From NCBI GenBank assembly GCA_951813625.1, contig CATOTS010000054.1, positions 1-62,766 of the forward strand: a DNA stretch of 62,766 bases. Reading direction: 5' to 3'. Under the pieces are notes generated by a model that saw only the letters and a list, made by a program, of their open reading frames with translations, was not told the origin of the DNA and did no database searches. Below are positions 43,770 to 53,033 of the stretch, in pieces; the first letter of the stretch is position 1; each line of letters begins with the position of its first letter. Origin of the DNA: an uncultured Caldilineaceae bacterium (GTDB lineage Bacteria; Chloroflexota; Anaerolineae; Caldilineales; Caldilineaceae). Made by a program: the position numbers and the translations under genes.

Positions 43770-45035
43770 CTACACCAAGTACGGGATCGTCATCGGCCCT
43801 TCCGGCAGGACCGCGACCGGCGCGTCGGACCCCAGCCGCGTGACAGCGTCGCCAATGTGCCCGTTCAGGTCGGCGACCGGCGTCAGGCCGGCGCGCACGA
43901 CCGCATCCGGCTCCAACTCGCTGTAGATCGCCACCTGCGCCCGCAGCGCGACCTCGGCGAACTTCTGCACCTGCCACTGGTCCAGCATGTGGAAATCGGG
44001 CTGGAAGATCGTGTCCAGCATCGCCTGCGGCGAGCTGTGCTCGTAGAGCAGCTTGGTGAAGTTGCCGTGCGCCGGGAAGCCGTCGTTGCAGCGTGCCGCC
44101 ACGACCATCTCGCCGTCATCCTCGATGATCTCCGCGGCCGCGCACATCCCCTTGACCGACTGGTAGAGGTTCTGGTCCAGCGGAAAGCCGCTGTTGGTCG
44201 TGATCACCAGCGGAAAACGCCGCTCGACCGGGGCCATCGCCGTCTCCTTCACATAGCGGCAGCCCTCCTCGTGCGCGGCGATGACGTCGCCGCAGAAGAA
44301 ACGCGTGATCTGCCGCTCGTGATTGAGCGTGACGTTCACCAGAAAGTCGACCGGCAGCGCCGACCCGTTGGCGCGGATCTGCTCCTGCGTCGGGTTGCCT
44401 TCCAGCACACCCCACTTGCTCTGCGGATGGCCGATCATCTCGGCGCGGTGATAGTACAGGATCGAGGCCAGGTCGGCCACGCCGGGGAAAACCGCCTTGT
44501 AGCCGCCTGAAAAGCCGGCCATGAAGTGCGGCTCGATGAAGCCGACGAGGATGCGCCGGTCCGCCTCCACATATTCACGGTTCATCATCAGCGGGCCGCG
44601 CCCATCCAGCCCCGGCCGCGCCTCCGCCAGCGTATCTTCATCATAGGCGTTGTGGTTGATCACCCACAGCCGCCGGTAGAGCTCCGGGCCAACGATCCCG
44701 GCCAGCTCCTCCGCCGTGTTGCCGCGGTGCGTCCCCGTGCCCAGAATGACGGTGATGTTCTCCTCCGGCACATGCGCCAGCTCGGCCAGGATCCACGGCA
44801 GGAGGCGGTCGGAGGGCAGGGGGCGGGTGCCGTCGGCGATGACGATCGCAACGCTTTCGTGCGCGCGCACCGTTTCGGCCAGCGGCCGCGCCTCCTTCGG
44901 CGAGCGCACCGCTTCCTCGAACGCGGCCTGCTCGTCCGGCAGCCCTGCGACAAAGCGCGGGCGAATGATGGTGGCGTTTTCGGTCGGCAGCTTGGCTTTC
45001 AGCCCGTCGCGGCCGTATTGGAGATGGATCTGCAT
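43770..45035 (-). CDS. larA: LarA-family nickel-pincer-dependent racemase/epimerase
   Basis: Encodes 421 residues, the family length. AIVIADGTRPLP, VILGTGTHRGNT, NHNAYDED and FIEPHFMAGFSGGYKAVFPG are LarA motifs; the lysine of SGGYK is where the nickel-pincer nucleotide is attached, and the histidines of GTHRG and EPHF line the active site. LarA proteins racemise lactate or epimerise other 2-hydroxyacids. The cofactor genes larB, larC and larE are not in the window, so they must be elsewhere for activity. The symbol denotes the family; the substrate may not be lactate. Confidence 0.85.
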   Translation of the reverse strand: MQIHLQYGRDGLKAKLPTENATIIRPRFVAGLPDEQAAFEEAVRSPKEARPLAETVRAHESVAIVIADGTRPLPSDRLLPWILAELAHVPEENITVILGTGTHRGNTAEELAGIVGPELYRRLWVINHNAYDEDTLAEARPGLDGRGPLMMNREYVEADRRILVGFIEPHFMAGFSGGYKAVFPGVADLASILYYHRAEMIGHPQSKWGVLEGNPTQEQIRANGSALPVDFLVNVTLNHERQITRFFCGDVIAAHEEGCRYVKETAMAPVERRFPLVITTNSGFPLDQNLYQSVKGMCAAAEIIEDDGEMVVAARCNDGFPAHGNFTKLLYEHSSPQAMLDTIFQPDFHMLDQWQVQKFAEVALRAQVAIYSELEPDAVVRAGLTPVADLNGHIGDAVTRLGSDAPVAVLPEGPMTIPYLV

Positions 45036-45052
45036 CTTTGGTACCCGTTTGA

Positions 45053-45098
45053 CTGCAGTGGTCAGTGGCCGGTGGCCAGTTGCCAGTGGCCAGTTGTG
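45053..45098. repeat. Heptameric short tandem repeat (CAGTGGC type)
   Basis: CAGTGGT, CAGTGGC, CGGTGGC, CAGTTGC, CAGTGGC, CAGTTGT in strict 7-bp register upstream of larA; one of the clearest arrays. The 45036-45514 gap holds this, the next array and no convincing gene. Confidence 0.8.
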
Positions 45099-45188
45099 CG
45101 GCGGAGTCGTATCCGCTGTGAGTAGCGTAGAATTTGCTTCTCGTGTATTCTAGCCTTCTAGCCGCGAAGCGGCAAGGGATACGGCGCG

Positions 45189-45217
45189 GCAGCGGTCGGT
45201 GGCCGGTGGTCAGTAGA
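45189..45217. repeat. Heptameric short tandem repeat (GGTCGGT type)
   Basis: CGGTCGGTGGCCGGTGGTCA repeats with period 7, close to the array at 45053. Confidence 0.6.
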
Positions 45218-45514
45218 CTATCTACCGCAGTGCAAAGGTAGAAGCGTATGGGCACGTACAAGCCGGTCCTTCACAACAATCGGGTAGCCTGACTTGAACA
45301 GCCACCCGATAAGCCAGGCGCTCTGTCCAAACGAGGGCGAATGATGGCTGAGGTTTTGGAGGAACCCGCGCACAGAGATACATTTGCCGCGATTGTCGAC
45401 CCCGCCGCCTGGCAGCGGGAACTGCGTTCTGAGCGTGTCTTGCCCGGTCGGAAAGTTTGACGCCATGCATGTCCCTCACGGAAACTGGATGAGCTTTTCG
45501 CCGGAAACCACACC

Positions 45515-46942
45515 ATGACAGACCTGACACAGTACCCGGACTCGACGGTCGAACAGGATGGGACGGCCTACGCGCTGGCGCGCGCCGGCAGGCAGAAGAA
45601 GCTCTGCGTGCGCGGCGATACGACCGGCTTCCGCGGCGAGCCCGCGAACGGGATGCTGCTCTGCCCCCTGACCGCCGAAAACGCCAACGCGCTGCGCGGC
45701 CGCCTGCCATGGCTCACGCCCGTTCCCCTCGGCGTGAAGACCTCCTTCGGCTTCGGCGACCGCCTCGGCGCGGCCACGCCCGGACACATCCGCTCCGTCC
45801 AGGGCACCGCGATCGCACCGATCTTCGCCCAACAGTCGGTGCGCGAGAACGACCGCATCGGACGCACGCCGCAGCAGGTGATGGACGACGCCATGTGGGG
45901 CGTTGTGCAGATGGGCTGGTGCGCGCCCTGGGGCGCCGACGCCGACCATGTCAAGCTGGTCAGCGACCTGCCCGCCTTCGTCGCCGCCGGCTACACCTTC
46001 TACACGATCGACCCCAGCGACCATGTCGACAACGACGCCGAGACTGACTCGCTGGAGACGCTGCGCGCCAAGGTCGACGCGCTGCCTTGGGAACGGCTCA
46101 ATACCGACTTGGCCGCGCTGAAGGCCGACTACCTGGCCGCCCCGATCGAACTGGCCGGCCTGACGCTCACCTTCAGCGAAGAGAGCCTGCTGCGCGCGCT
46201 GGCCAAGTACGGCCGCGCCATCGTCCACACGCTCGACATCGCCGCCGCGCTCGACGCGCAGATGCGAGGCGCCACCTACGATCTGGAGATGTCGGTCGAC
46301 GAAACCGAGACGCCGACGTCGATCTACGAGCACTACTTCATGGCGCACGAACTGCTGCGGCGCGACCTGCCGGTCGTCAGCCTCGCGCCCCGTTTCGTCG
46401 GCAAGTTCCAGAAGGGCGTCGACTATATCGGCGACACCGCGCCCTTCGAGCAGGAGCTGGTCAAGCACGCGGCCATCCTGAAGCATTTCGACGCCTACAA
46501 GCTGAGCGTCCACACCGGCTCCGACAAGTTCAGCATCTACCCGCTGGTCGCCAGCCACGCCGAGGACCGCGTCCACGTCAAGACCGCCGGCACCAGCTAT
46601 TTGGAAGCGCTGCGCGTCATCGCCGACCGCGACACCACCCTCTTCCGCAGCATCCTCGACTACTCGCGCGCACGCTTCGAGACCGACCGCAAGAGCTACT
46701 TTCTCGACTGTGAACCGGACAAGGTGCCCGCCAACGCCGACCTGAACGACGCCGACCTGCCGGGCGTGCTCGATCAGTTCGACGCGCGCCAGCTTTTGCA
46801 CGTGACCTTCGGCTCCAACCTCGACCGCTTCGGCGCCGAGATCCACGGCCTGATCGCCGACCACGAGGATGCCTACCAAGAGGTGCTCAACACCCATTTT
46901 GGCCGCCACCTGGCGCCCTTTGTCAACGGCAGTTTTTCGTAG
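45515..46942 (+). CDS. uxaE: Tagaturonate epimerase family protein (UxaE)
   Basis: Encodes 475 residues, matching the UxaE family in length and pattern: GVKTSFGFGDRLGAATPGHI, IAPIFAQQSVRENDRIGRTP, MSVDETETPTSIYEHYFMAH, FVGKFQKGVDYIGD and YKLSVHTGSDKFSIYP. UxaE interconverts tagaturonate and fructuronate in hexuronate breakdown; the fold is TIM-barrel-like and metal-dependent. Its closest neighbours are an aminotransferase downstream (same strand, 99 bp) and larA upstream. The family may include related sugar-acid epimerases. Confidence 0.85.
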   Translation: MTDLTQYPDSTVEQDGTAYALARAGRQKKLCVRGDTTGFRGEPANGMLLCPLTAENANALRGRLPWLTPVPLGVKTSFGFGDRLGAATPGHIRSVQGTAIAPIFAQQSVRENDRIGRTPQQVMDDAMWGVVQMGWCAPWGADADHVKLVSDLPAFVAAGYTFYTIDPSDHVDNDAETDSLETLRAKVDALPWERLNTDLAALKADYLAAPIELAGLTLTFSEESLLRALAKYGRAIVHTLDIAAALDAQMRGATYDLEMSVDETETPTSIYEHYFMAHELLRRDLPVVSLAPRFVGKFQKGVDYIGDTAPFEQELVKHAAILKHFDAYKLSVHTGSDKFSIYPLVASHAEDRVHVKTAGTSYLEALRVIADRDTTLFRSILDYSRARFETDRKSYFLDCEPDKVPANADLNDADLPGVLDQFDARQLLHVTFGSNLDRFGAEIHGLIADHEDAYQEVLNTHFGRHLAPFVNGSFS

Positions 46943-46975
46943 TCAGTTTTTCGTTTTCAGAAACTGCAACGGCCG
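46938..46975. repeat. Heptameric short tandem repeat (GTTTTCA type)
   Basis: GTAGTCA, GTTTTTC, GTTTTCA and related units beginning at the uxaE stop. Confidence 0.6.
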
Positions 46976-47041
46976 CAAACGCGACTGGTGTTCACGAAAA
47001 ACCAGAAACTAAGAACTGGAAACTGCAGTAAGGAGAATTCA

Positions 47042-48388
47042 ATGGCAGCGATACAGGAAATGCCATCCCTGCTCGAGCAGGACAGACGACAGCTCCACCC
47101 GCTGCATCACCCCTCCCAAACCGAAAATCCGCTCATCATCGAGCATGCCGAAGGCGTCTGGCTCTACACGACCGACGGGCGCAAGATCCTCGATTCGATG
47201 GCCGGCCTCTGGAACGTCAATGTCGGCTATGGCCGCCAGGAGCTGGCGGAGGCCGCCTACGCGCAGATGCAGAAGTTGGCCTACACATCCAACTTCGCCG
47301 GCATGACCAACCTGCCCGCCAGCGAGTTGGCCTACAAGCTCTCCGGCTACGCCTACCCCAGCCTCAAGACGACCTTCTTCACCTCCGGCGGCTCCGAATC
47401 CAACGATACCGCCTTCAAGACGGCCCGCTATTTCTGGAAACGCCAGGGGCAGCCGGACAAGGTCAAGGTCATCTCGCGCCGCGAGTCCTATCACGGCATC
47501 ACCCTCGCCACCACCAGCGCCACCAGCGTGCCCCGCTACCACAAGATGTTCGGGCCGCTGGTGCCCAACTTCGTCTACTGCCACGCACCCCATCCCTACC
47601 GCTACGAAGGCGAGCGCCAGAATGATGAGACGGTCGGCGCGGCCGCGGCACGCGACTTGGAGGAGACGATCCTGCGCGAGGGGCCGGAGACGGTCGCCGC
47701 GTTGATCGCCGAGCCTGTCCAGGGCGTCGGCGGCGTCTTCGTGCCACCGGACGACTACTTCCCGCGCGTGCGCGCCATCTGCGACCGCTACGACGTCCTC
47801 CTGATCGCCGACGAGGTGATCTGCGGCTTCGGGCGCACCGGCGAGATGTTCGCCCTCAACCGCTACGACATCGAGCCCGATATCCTCGCCTTCGCCAAGG
47901 GCATCACCAGCGGCTACCTGCCGTTGGGCGGCATCCAGATCAGCGACCGTATCCTCGACTCCATGAACAGCGCGCCGCAGGACGAGGCCTGGCTTCACGG
48001 CTTCACCTACTCCGGCCACGCCGCATCCTGCGCTGTCGGCCTGCGCAACCTCGCCATCATCGAGGAAGAGAAGCTGGCCGAACGTTCAGCGGCGATGGGC
48101 GAATATCTGCGCGAACGGCTGTCCGGGCTGCGCGAATTCGGCAACGTCGGCGACGTACGCGGTCTCGGTCTCCTCTGCGCGGTCGAGTTCGTCAAGGACC
48201 AGGAGACCAGGGAGCCGGACAACGACTTGGCAACGAGCCTGCAGAACGCGGCCGCGGCGCGCGGTGTGCGCACCCGCGCCCTCAACGGGAGCCTCGCCTT
48301 CTCGCCGCCGCTCGTCATCAACGAAGAGGAGATCGACCAGGTCGTCGACACGATCGGCGCCGCCCTCGACTCGATGTCTGAAGGGTGA
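47042..48388 (+). CDS. Class III (omega-type) aminotransferase
   Basis: Encodes about 448 residues from ATG 47042 (AAGGAG 7 bases upstream). Fold-type I PLP motifs: FFTSGGSESNDTAFKTARYF, SYHGITLATTSAT, LLIADEVICGFGRTG (aspartate facing the pyridine nitrogen) and ILAFAKGITSGYLPLGG with the Schiff-base lysine. Family members move an amino group from an omega- or other amine donor to pyruvate or a similar acceptor. The stop overlaps the start of the next gene (ATGA), so expression is coupled. Donor specificity cannot be read. Confidence 0.9.
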   Translation: MAAIQEMPSLLEQDRRQLHPLHHPSQTENPLIIEHAEGVWLYTTDGRKILDSMAGLWNVNVGYGRQELAEAAYAQMQKLAYTSNFAGMTNLPASELAYKLSGYAYPSLKTTFFTSGGSESNDTAFKTARYFWKRQGQPDKVKVISRRESYHGITLATTSATSVPRYHKMFGPLVPNFVYCHAPHPYRYEGERQNDETVGAAAARDLEETILREGPETVAALIAEPVQGVGGVFVPPDDYFPRVRAICDRYDVLLIADEVICGFGRTGEMFALNRYDIEPDILAFAKGITSGYLPLGGIQISDRILDSMNSAPQDEAWLHGFTYSGHAASCAVGLRNLAIIEEEKLAERSAAMGEYLRERLSGLREFGNVGDVRGLGLLCAVEFVKDQETREPDNDLATSLQNAAAARGVRTRALNGSLAFSPPLVINEEEIDQVVDTIGAALDSMSEG

Positions 48389-48762
48389 TGAGACCCGATC
48401 TCAGTGGGGGACAAGACAAACATATCCCCGAATTGACGGTGGTGCGGGAATACGCCAAGGTTCTGCATCTGCGAAACGAACCCTATCAGGGACAGATGTG
48501 GGGCTGGCCCGTCCACGACGAGCCGGAGTTGCTCGAAGAGAGCGCGCTGTTTGAACTGCCAGGTGAAGGCAACGACATGAAACAGGAGTACCGCAGGCAC
48601 TTCAGTCCCGCCAGCTTCACCGTCGGCGAGAGCGGCGTCTGGTTTTTCTCGCTCCTCTGGGAAAACGGACGTGATGCCGAACCGGTAGAGTTCCTGGATT
48701 CAGTTCCCGGTGAAGAGACGAATTTCGAAGCAACTGCACTAACTGTCGTTGCCGCGTCATAA
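48388..48762 (+). CDS. Conserved-looking protein of unknown function
   Basis: Encodes 124 residues starting at ATG 48388, which overlaps the aminotransferase stop by ATGA. No family is recognised. WGWPVHDEPELLEESALFEL and ASFTVGESGVWFFSLLWENG suggest a small beta-rich domain. No signal peptide or membrane segment is visible. The translational overlap suggests a link with the aminotransferase. Confidence 0.55.
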   Translation: MRPDLSGGQDKHIPELTVVREYAKVLHLRNEPYQGQMWGWPVHDEPELLEESALFELPGEGNDMKQEYRRHFSPASFTVGESGVWFFSLLWENGRDAEPVEFLDSVPGEETNFEATALTVVAAS

Positions 48763-48801
48763 TCTATACTGCCATCCTTCCCGCCACCCTGGAATCTTCC
48801 C

Positions 48802-49209
48802 ATGCCACCAGCAAACCCGCCGACCCTGGTCGGCTCCGCCCCCTACTTCGTCGTCAGCGACCTCGCCGCCTCGCTCGACTACTACTGCGATGTACTCGGC
48901 TTCGCCCGCCCCCATCTCTGGGGCGAGCCGCCGACCTTTGCCATGCCCGACCGCAACGGCTTCATCTTCATGCTCAAACAGGTGAGCAACAAGGAGTTCA
49001 TCCAACCCAACCGCAGGCGCGGCGGCCACTGGGACGCCTACGTCTGGGTCAAAAATGTGCGGGCTCTCTACGCCGAGTTCGAAGCCAATGGCGCCGAGTT
49101 CGCCTACCGCCTGACGCACCAGGACGAGTACAACAACATCGAGTTCGCCGTCTACGACCCGGACGGATACTTCATCGCCTTCGGACAGGGAGCCGAGGAC
49201 GAGGAATGA
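48802..49209 (+). CDS. VOC (glyoxalase/bleomycin resistance) superfamily protein
   Basis: Encodes 135 residues with two VOC half-folds: VGSAPYFVVSDLAASLDYYC, YCDVLGFARP, then WDAYVWVKNVRALYAEFEAN and IEFAVYDPDGYFIAFGQ. The final E/D-rich DPDGY motif is typical. VOC proteins bind a metal and act on small substrates or sequester drugs; which applies is unclear. It is on the same strand as the following ABC exporter. Confidence 0.85.
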   Translation: MPPANPPTLVGSAPYFVVSDLAASLDYYCDVLGFARPHLWGEPPTFAMPDRNGFIFMLKQVSNKEFIQPNRRRGGHWDAYVWVKNVRALYAEFEANGAEFAYRLTHQDEYNNIEFAVYDPDGYFIAFGQGAEDEE

Positions 49210-49211
49210 GA

Positions 49212-49252
49212 ACGGCGGTTTTCGGTTTTTCGTTGCTAGTTTTCAGTTGTTG
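49212..49252. repeat. Heptameric short tandem repeat (GGTTTTC type)
   Basis: GGTTTTC, GGTTTTT, CGTTGCT, AGTTTTC, AGTTGTT in 7-bp register between the VOC and ABC exporter genes. Confidence 0.6.
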
Positions 49253-49282
49253 GTAAGGAGCAGGGAGCGGAGCGTCAAGACC

Positions 49283-51082
49283 ATGTCCACCACCGATGCG
49301 CAGCAGGGCTTTCTGACCGGCCTCTGGGATATCCTCGGCGGCCACCGCAAGCTGGTGGTCCTCTCGATCGTGAGCGGGCTGCTCTTCTCGGCGACGACCC
49401 TCGTCCCGCCGCTGCTGGTGCGCCGCCTGATCCTGTGGATCACCGATGGCGGCGGCTCGACCTCCGGCCTGCTGGCGATGACCGCGCTGCTTGGCGTTGT
49501 GTATGTGCTGCGCGGCGTCGGCCGCTATTTCTACGGACAGTTCTCCCACCAGGCCGCCTACGGCATCACAACCAGCCTGATGGCGCGCGTTTACCGCCAC
49601 CTGCAGAGGCTCTCGCACAGCTTCTACAACCGCCAGCGAACCGGCGCGCTGATCGTGCGCTCGGTCAACGACATCGAGACGCTGGAAGATTTTGTCGCCC
49701 ACGGCGTGCCCGAGCTGGTCATGGCGGTCGCCATCCCCATCGCCATGTGGTGCGTCCTGTTCTGGATCCACCCTCTGCTGGCCCTGCTGGTCGTGCTGCC
49801 GCTGCCAATCGGCGGCTATGTCATCTACCGCTTCACCCGCCGAATCCGCCACGTATGGCGGCAAGTACGCGCCATCATCTCCGAACTGGTCGCCCAAGTG
49901 CAGGACAGCTTCTCCGGCATTACCGAGATCAAATCGTTCGGCAGGGAGAAGTCGCAGGCGGACCAGGTCACACACTCTGCAGACGCCTACCGCGACAAGA
50001 TCTGCGCCGCGACCAGGCTCTCGCTGTTGCCCTCGGCCATCGTCGAGTTCTCCGGCGGCGTCGGCGTGATCGTGGCCGTCTGGATCGGCGGCGGCCTCGC
50101 TCTGGCCAATACGCTCAATGTCGCCGATCTCTTCGTCTTCATCGCCTACCTGGCCTACATCTACCAACCCTTCCTCAAGCTGGCCGACATCGGCGACACG
50201 CTGCACCGCGCCGGCGCCAGCCAGGAACGCATCTTCGAGCTGCTCGCGGTGCAGCCGGAGATCAGCAGCCCGCCCAATGCCATAACGCCCCGCATCGACC
50301 GCTGGGACGTGGCCTTCCACGATGTCTCCTTCGGCTATCAACAGGACGAGGTGGTGCTGAACGGGATCGATTTCGAGATCGGCGCCGGCCAGATGGTGGC
50401 GCTGGTGGGCGCGACAGGCGCCGGCAAAACGACGGTCAGCCGCCTGATCCCCCGCTTCTACGACCCCCAGGACGGACAGATCTGCCTCGGCGGCCATGAC
50501 CTGCGCAGCCTCGACCTGGATTTCCTGCGCGCCAACGTCGCCTCGGTCATGCAGGATGTCTTCCTTTTCCACAGCACCGTGCGCCAGAACATCGCCTTCG
50601 GACGCCCGGACGCTACCGCCGATGAACTCGTACAGGCGGCGCAGGCGTCCAACGCGCACGCGTTCATCGTCGACCTGCCCGACGGCTACGACACGATCAT
50701 CGGCGAGCGCGGCGTGCTCCTCTCCGGCGGCCAGAAGCAGCGCATCTCGATCGCCCGCGCCCTCCTCAAGGACGCGCCGGTCCTGATCCTCGACGAGGCA
50801 ACCTCCTCGGTCGACACCGAGACCGAATGGCTGATCCAGCAGGCGCTCAACCGCCTCACCCGCAACCGTACCACCCTGGTCATCGCCCACCGTCTCTCGA
50901 CCGTCCGCCACGCCGACGAGATCGTTGTGCTCGACCGCGGCCGCGTCGTCGAGACCGGCACCCACGACGAGTTGATGGCGCGCAACGGCCGCTACGCCCG
51001 CATGGTCGAGAGGCAGAGCCTGGCCCGCTCCTGGGAGCTGACCCAGGAGCCGGAGCTGGAATGGTCAGTGGCGAGTGGGTAG
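49283..51082 (+). CDS. ABC exporter, fused membrane and ATPase domains
   Basis: Encodes 599 residues from ATG 49283. Residues ~20-310 form the six-helix exporter domain (LVVLSIVSGLLFSATTLVPP, MAVAIPIAMWCVLF). The ATPase has Walker A GATGAGKTT, the signature LLSGGQKQRISIAR, Walker B VLILDEATSSVD and the H-loop VIAHRLSTV. Such half-size exporters work as homodimers or heterodimers in the inner membrane and pump lipids, drugs or peptides outward. No partner is adjacent, so a homodimer is likely. The substrate is unknown. Confidence 0.92.
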   Translation: MSTTDAQQGFLTGLWDILGGHRKLVVLSIVSGLLFSATTLVPPLLVRRLILWITDGGGSTSGLLAMTALLGVVYVLRGVGRYFYGQFSHQAAYGITTSLMARVYRHLQRLSHSFYNRQRTGALIVRSVNDIETLEDFVAHGVPELVMAVAIPIAMWCVLFWIHPLLALLVVLPLPIGGYVIYRFTRRIRHVWRQVRAIISELVAQVQDSFSGITEIKSFGREKSQADQVTHSADAYRDKICAATRLSLLPSAIVEFSGGVGVIVAVWIGGGLALANTLNVADLFVFIAYLAYIYQPFLKLADIGDTLHRAGASQERIFELLAVQPEISSPPNAITPRIDRWDVAFHDVSFGYQQDEVVLNGIDFEIGAGQMVALVGATGAGKTTVSRLIPRFYDPQDGQICLGGHDLRSLDLDFLRANVASVMQDVFLFHSTVRQNIAFGRPDATADELVQAAQASNAHAFIVDLPDGYDTIIGERGVLLSGGQKQRISIARALLKDAPVLILDEATSSVDTETEWLIQQALNRLTRNRTTLVIAHRLSTVRHADEIVVLDRGRVVETGTHDELMARNGRYARMVERQSLARSWELTQEPELEWSVASG

Positions 51083-51175
51083 CGGCCTGCAGCCGGTGCG
51101 GCGCATATGGTAAATCTTGCCCCGCAATGCAGCAATGACAACGACAAGTCGGCAACCGCCGAAGGAGGCCCGTGC

Positions 51176-52210
51176 ATGAGTTCTGCACTGGAGAGCAAAC
51201 TGGAGATGGCGCTGGCCAATCTGCAGCGCGTGCGCCTGGGTGTGGACAATACGCCGCTGGAGCATCTGCCCCGTTTCAGCGCTGCCCTGGGCGGGCCGCA
51301 GGTATGGATCAAGCGGGACGACCTGACCGGCCTGGCTTTCGGCGGCAACAAGACCCGCATGCTCGAATACAGCCTGGCCGTAGCGGTCGAACGCGGCGCG
51401 GATACGGTCGTCTTCGGCGCGGCGGTGCAGTCCAACTACTGCCGCCAGCTGGCCGCGGGCTGCGCCAAGCTGGGAATGACGCTGCATCTGATCTTGCGGT
51501 CCGAGCGGGAGATCGACAGGACGGCCATCAGCGGCAACAACCTGGTGCAACGGCTGCTGGGCGCGCATGTGACGGTGCTTTCGGACAACGAGCGCGACCG
51601 CCAGCAGGAGGCGATCGCCGCCAAGGCGGCAGAGCTGCGTGCGGCCGGCCACAACGTCTACGTGCCGCGCCAGGACGATACGATCGACCTGGATGTGATC
51701 GCCTATGCCCAGTCCGCCCTCGAACTGGCGCGCCAGTGCCGCCAGGAGGGAATCGACCCGCGTTATGTCTACGTCTGCGCGGCCGACACCACCCAGACCG
51801 GGCTGGTCCTCGGCCTTAAGGCGGTGGGCAGCCCGATGCGGGTGAAGGGCATCAATCCGGCCTTCAAGAACGGCAGCGAAGAGCGCATGGCGCGCACCGC
51901 GAACCAGGCCGCCGACCGGCTGGACCTGGACGTGACCCTGACCGCGGCCGACTTCGACAACGACGACTCCTTCGTCGGCGAGCGCTACGGCATCCCCTCG
52001 GCGGAGGGGTTGGCCGCGCTGCGGCTGCTGGCCCAAACCGAGGGGATCCTCTCCGACCCGGTCTACTCCAGCAAGGCGCTAGCCGGGCTGGCGGCCCATA
52101 TCCGCAGCGGCGCGCTGCCGGAGCACGAGCCGGTCGTCTTCGTTCACACCGGCGGCGCCCCGACCATCTTCGGCTATACCGAGGAAATGGTGGCGGCGTT
52201 AGAGGGGTGA
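51176..52210 (+). CDS. PLP-dependent D-cysteine desulfhydrase/ACC deaminase family enzyme
   Basis: Encodes about 344 residues from ATG 51176 (GGAGG upstream); a start at 51107 lacks a site. Fold-type II PLP motifs: VWIKRDDLTGLAFGGNKTRM, with the Schiff-base lysine in GGNKTR, VVFGAAVQSNYCRQLAAGCA, DDTIDLDVIAYAQ and PVVFVHTGGAPTIFGY (phosphate or ring contact). Homologues release pyruvate and ammonia, with sulfide from D-cysteine, or act on other D-amino acids. The 3' end is followed by a stray copy of the MetE-like gene end and a VapBC module. Confidence 0.87.
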   Translation: MSSALESKLEMALANLQRVRLGVDNTPLEHLPRFSAALGGPQVWIKRDDLTGLAFGGNKTRMLEYSLAVAVERGADTVVFGAAVQSNYCRQLAAGCAKLGMTLHLILRSEREIDRTAISGNNLVQRLLGAHVTVLSDNERDRQQEAIAAKAAELRAAGHNVYVPRQDDTIDLDVIAYAQSALELARQCRQEGIDPRYVYVCAADTTQTGLVLGLKAVGSPMRVKGINPAFKNGSEERMARTANQAADRLDLDVTLTAADFDNDDSFVGERYGIPSAEGLAALRLLAQTEGILSDPVYSSKALAGLAAHIRSGALPEHEPVVFVHTGGAPTIFGYTEEMVAALEG

Positions 52211-52242
52211 GAGTTCTCCTCGTTCATCACTTCTCGCCGTTA

Positions 52243-52288
52243 CGCCCCAAAAACAGATCACGGCCCGCCACAAGCGCCTGCATTTTGC
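52243..52288 (-). repeat. Duplicate of the MetE-like gene 3' end, left of VapBC
   Basis: 46 bp matching 53047-53092 with two differences; on the minus strand it encodes KMQALVAGRDLFLGR. VapBC lies between the two copies. Confidence 0.8.
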
Positions 52289-52301
52289 AGAAGCTAACGC
52301 C

Positions 52302-52724
52302 TTACCCGCTTGACCAAGGGTTTACAACATCGATCGCGCAGCCTTCGAAACCATCCACATCTCGCGTTGCGACTGCCGCTCCTTGTGAGCGTGCGATCGC
52401 CGCAATCTGGCAATCGGCTTGACTGATGGGCCGGCCATCAGCTCGGCGCGCTGCCGCGATTGAGGCGTAGACCTGCGCAGCATCGCTATCAAAAGGCAAG
52501 ACACGTTCAACGAACAGCACACCAAATGTTCGTTCGACCGCGGCGATCAGTCCGCGCCGTCTCTCTCCTTCGGGCATTATGGCAATGCCGGTTCGAATCT
52601 CTGCCTCAGTGATAGCGGTTACGAAGAGGGTGTGCGTCAGCTGATTGTCCAGCCATGCGAGGACCGTCGGATGTGGACGTTGCCTCATGAGTTCTGAGAC
52701 AACATTTGTATCAAGAATGAACAT
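52302..52724 (-). CDS. vapC: VapC/FitB-type PIN ribonuclease toxin
   Basis: Encodes about 140 residues from ATG 52724 (MFILDTNVVSELMRQ); an upstream TTG at 52739 adds five residues without family support. PIN acidic residues are seen in ILDTNVVSE, VTAITEAEIRTGI, SQADCQIAAIARS and VATRDVDGFEG. It is translated 11 bp after the vapB stop. Expected to cut RNA until bound by the antitoxin. Confidence 0.9.
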   Translation of the reverse strand: MFILDTNVVSELMRQRPHPTVLAWLDNQLTHTLFVTAITEAEIRTGIAIMPEGERRRGLIAAVERTFGVLFVERVLPFDSDAAQVYASIAAARRADGRPISQADCQIAAIARSQGAAVATRDVDGFEGCAIDVVNPWSSG

Positions 52725-52735
52725 CGAAACGAAGT

Positions 52736-52987
52736 TCAATCATATCGGGGAGGCTCACGCATCGGCTCCCTCGGAGGGATCTCCAATTCCACACCCCCGA
52801 ACGGCTTGAACAGTTCGTGGATTGCCGTTCCCAGGTTCTTGGATGGCGCGACGTTTTCGTCAACCTCAAGGGCAACTCGGAGGATTTCACACGCCTCCTG
52901 TTCCATGGTGCGACCGTTCTCGGCGGCACGAATTCGCAGCCGGCGTTCCAGCCCTTCTTCAACGTTTTTCATAGTGATGCTGGCCAT
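52736..52987 (-). CDS. vapB: VapB/FitA-type ribbon-helix-helix antitoxin
   Basis: Encodes 83 residues from ATG 52987, with AGGAGG 8 bases upstream. MASITMKNVEEGLERRLRIR and AAENGRTMEQEACEILRVAL are the RHH region of FitA-like antitoxins; the C-terminal tail (IHELFKPFGGVELEIPPREP) would wrap the toxin. It is followed at once by vapC. The module sits between two copies of the end of the MetE-like gene. Confidence 0.88.
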   Translation of the reverse strand: MASITMKNVEEGLERRLRIRAAENGRTMEQEACEILRVALEVDENVAPSKNLGTAIHELFKPFGGVELEIPPREPMREPPRYD

Positions 52988-53033
52988 GATAGAACCTCCT
53001 GGAGATTGCCGCCGTATTATAACATGAACACAT

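Noticed and set aside
45053..45217. Repeat arrays considered as CRISPR
   Set aside because: Units are 7 bp, contiguous and degenerate, without unique spacers or cas genes.
45218..45466. Minus-strand 82-codon frame upstream of uxaE
   Set aside because: No recognisable motif, ribosome site or conserved neighbour supports it.
45476..46909. A 477-codon minus-strand frame opposite uxaE
   Set aside because: The composition is typical of codon-bias shadows and the plus-strand UxaE match is full length.
49172..50965. A 597-codon minus-strand frame opposite the ABC exporter
   Set aside because: The exporter frame has Walker A, signature and Walker B; the antisense frame is low-complexity D/V/Q-rich sequence.
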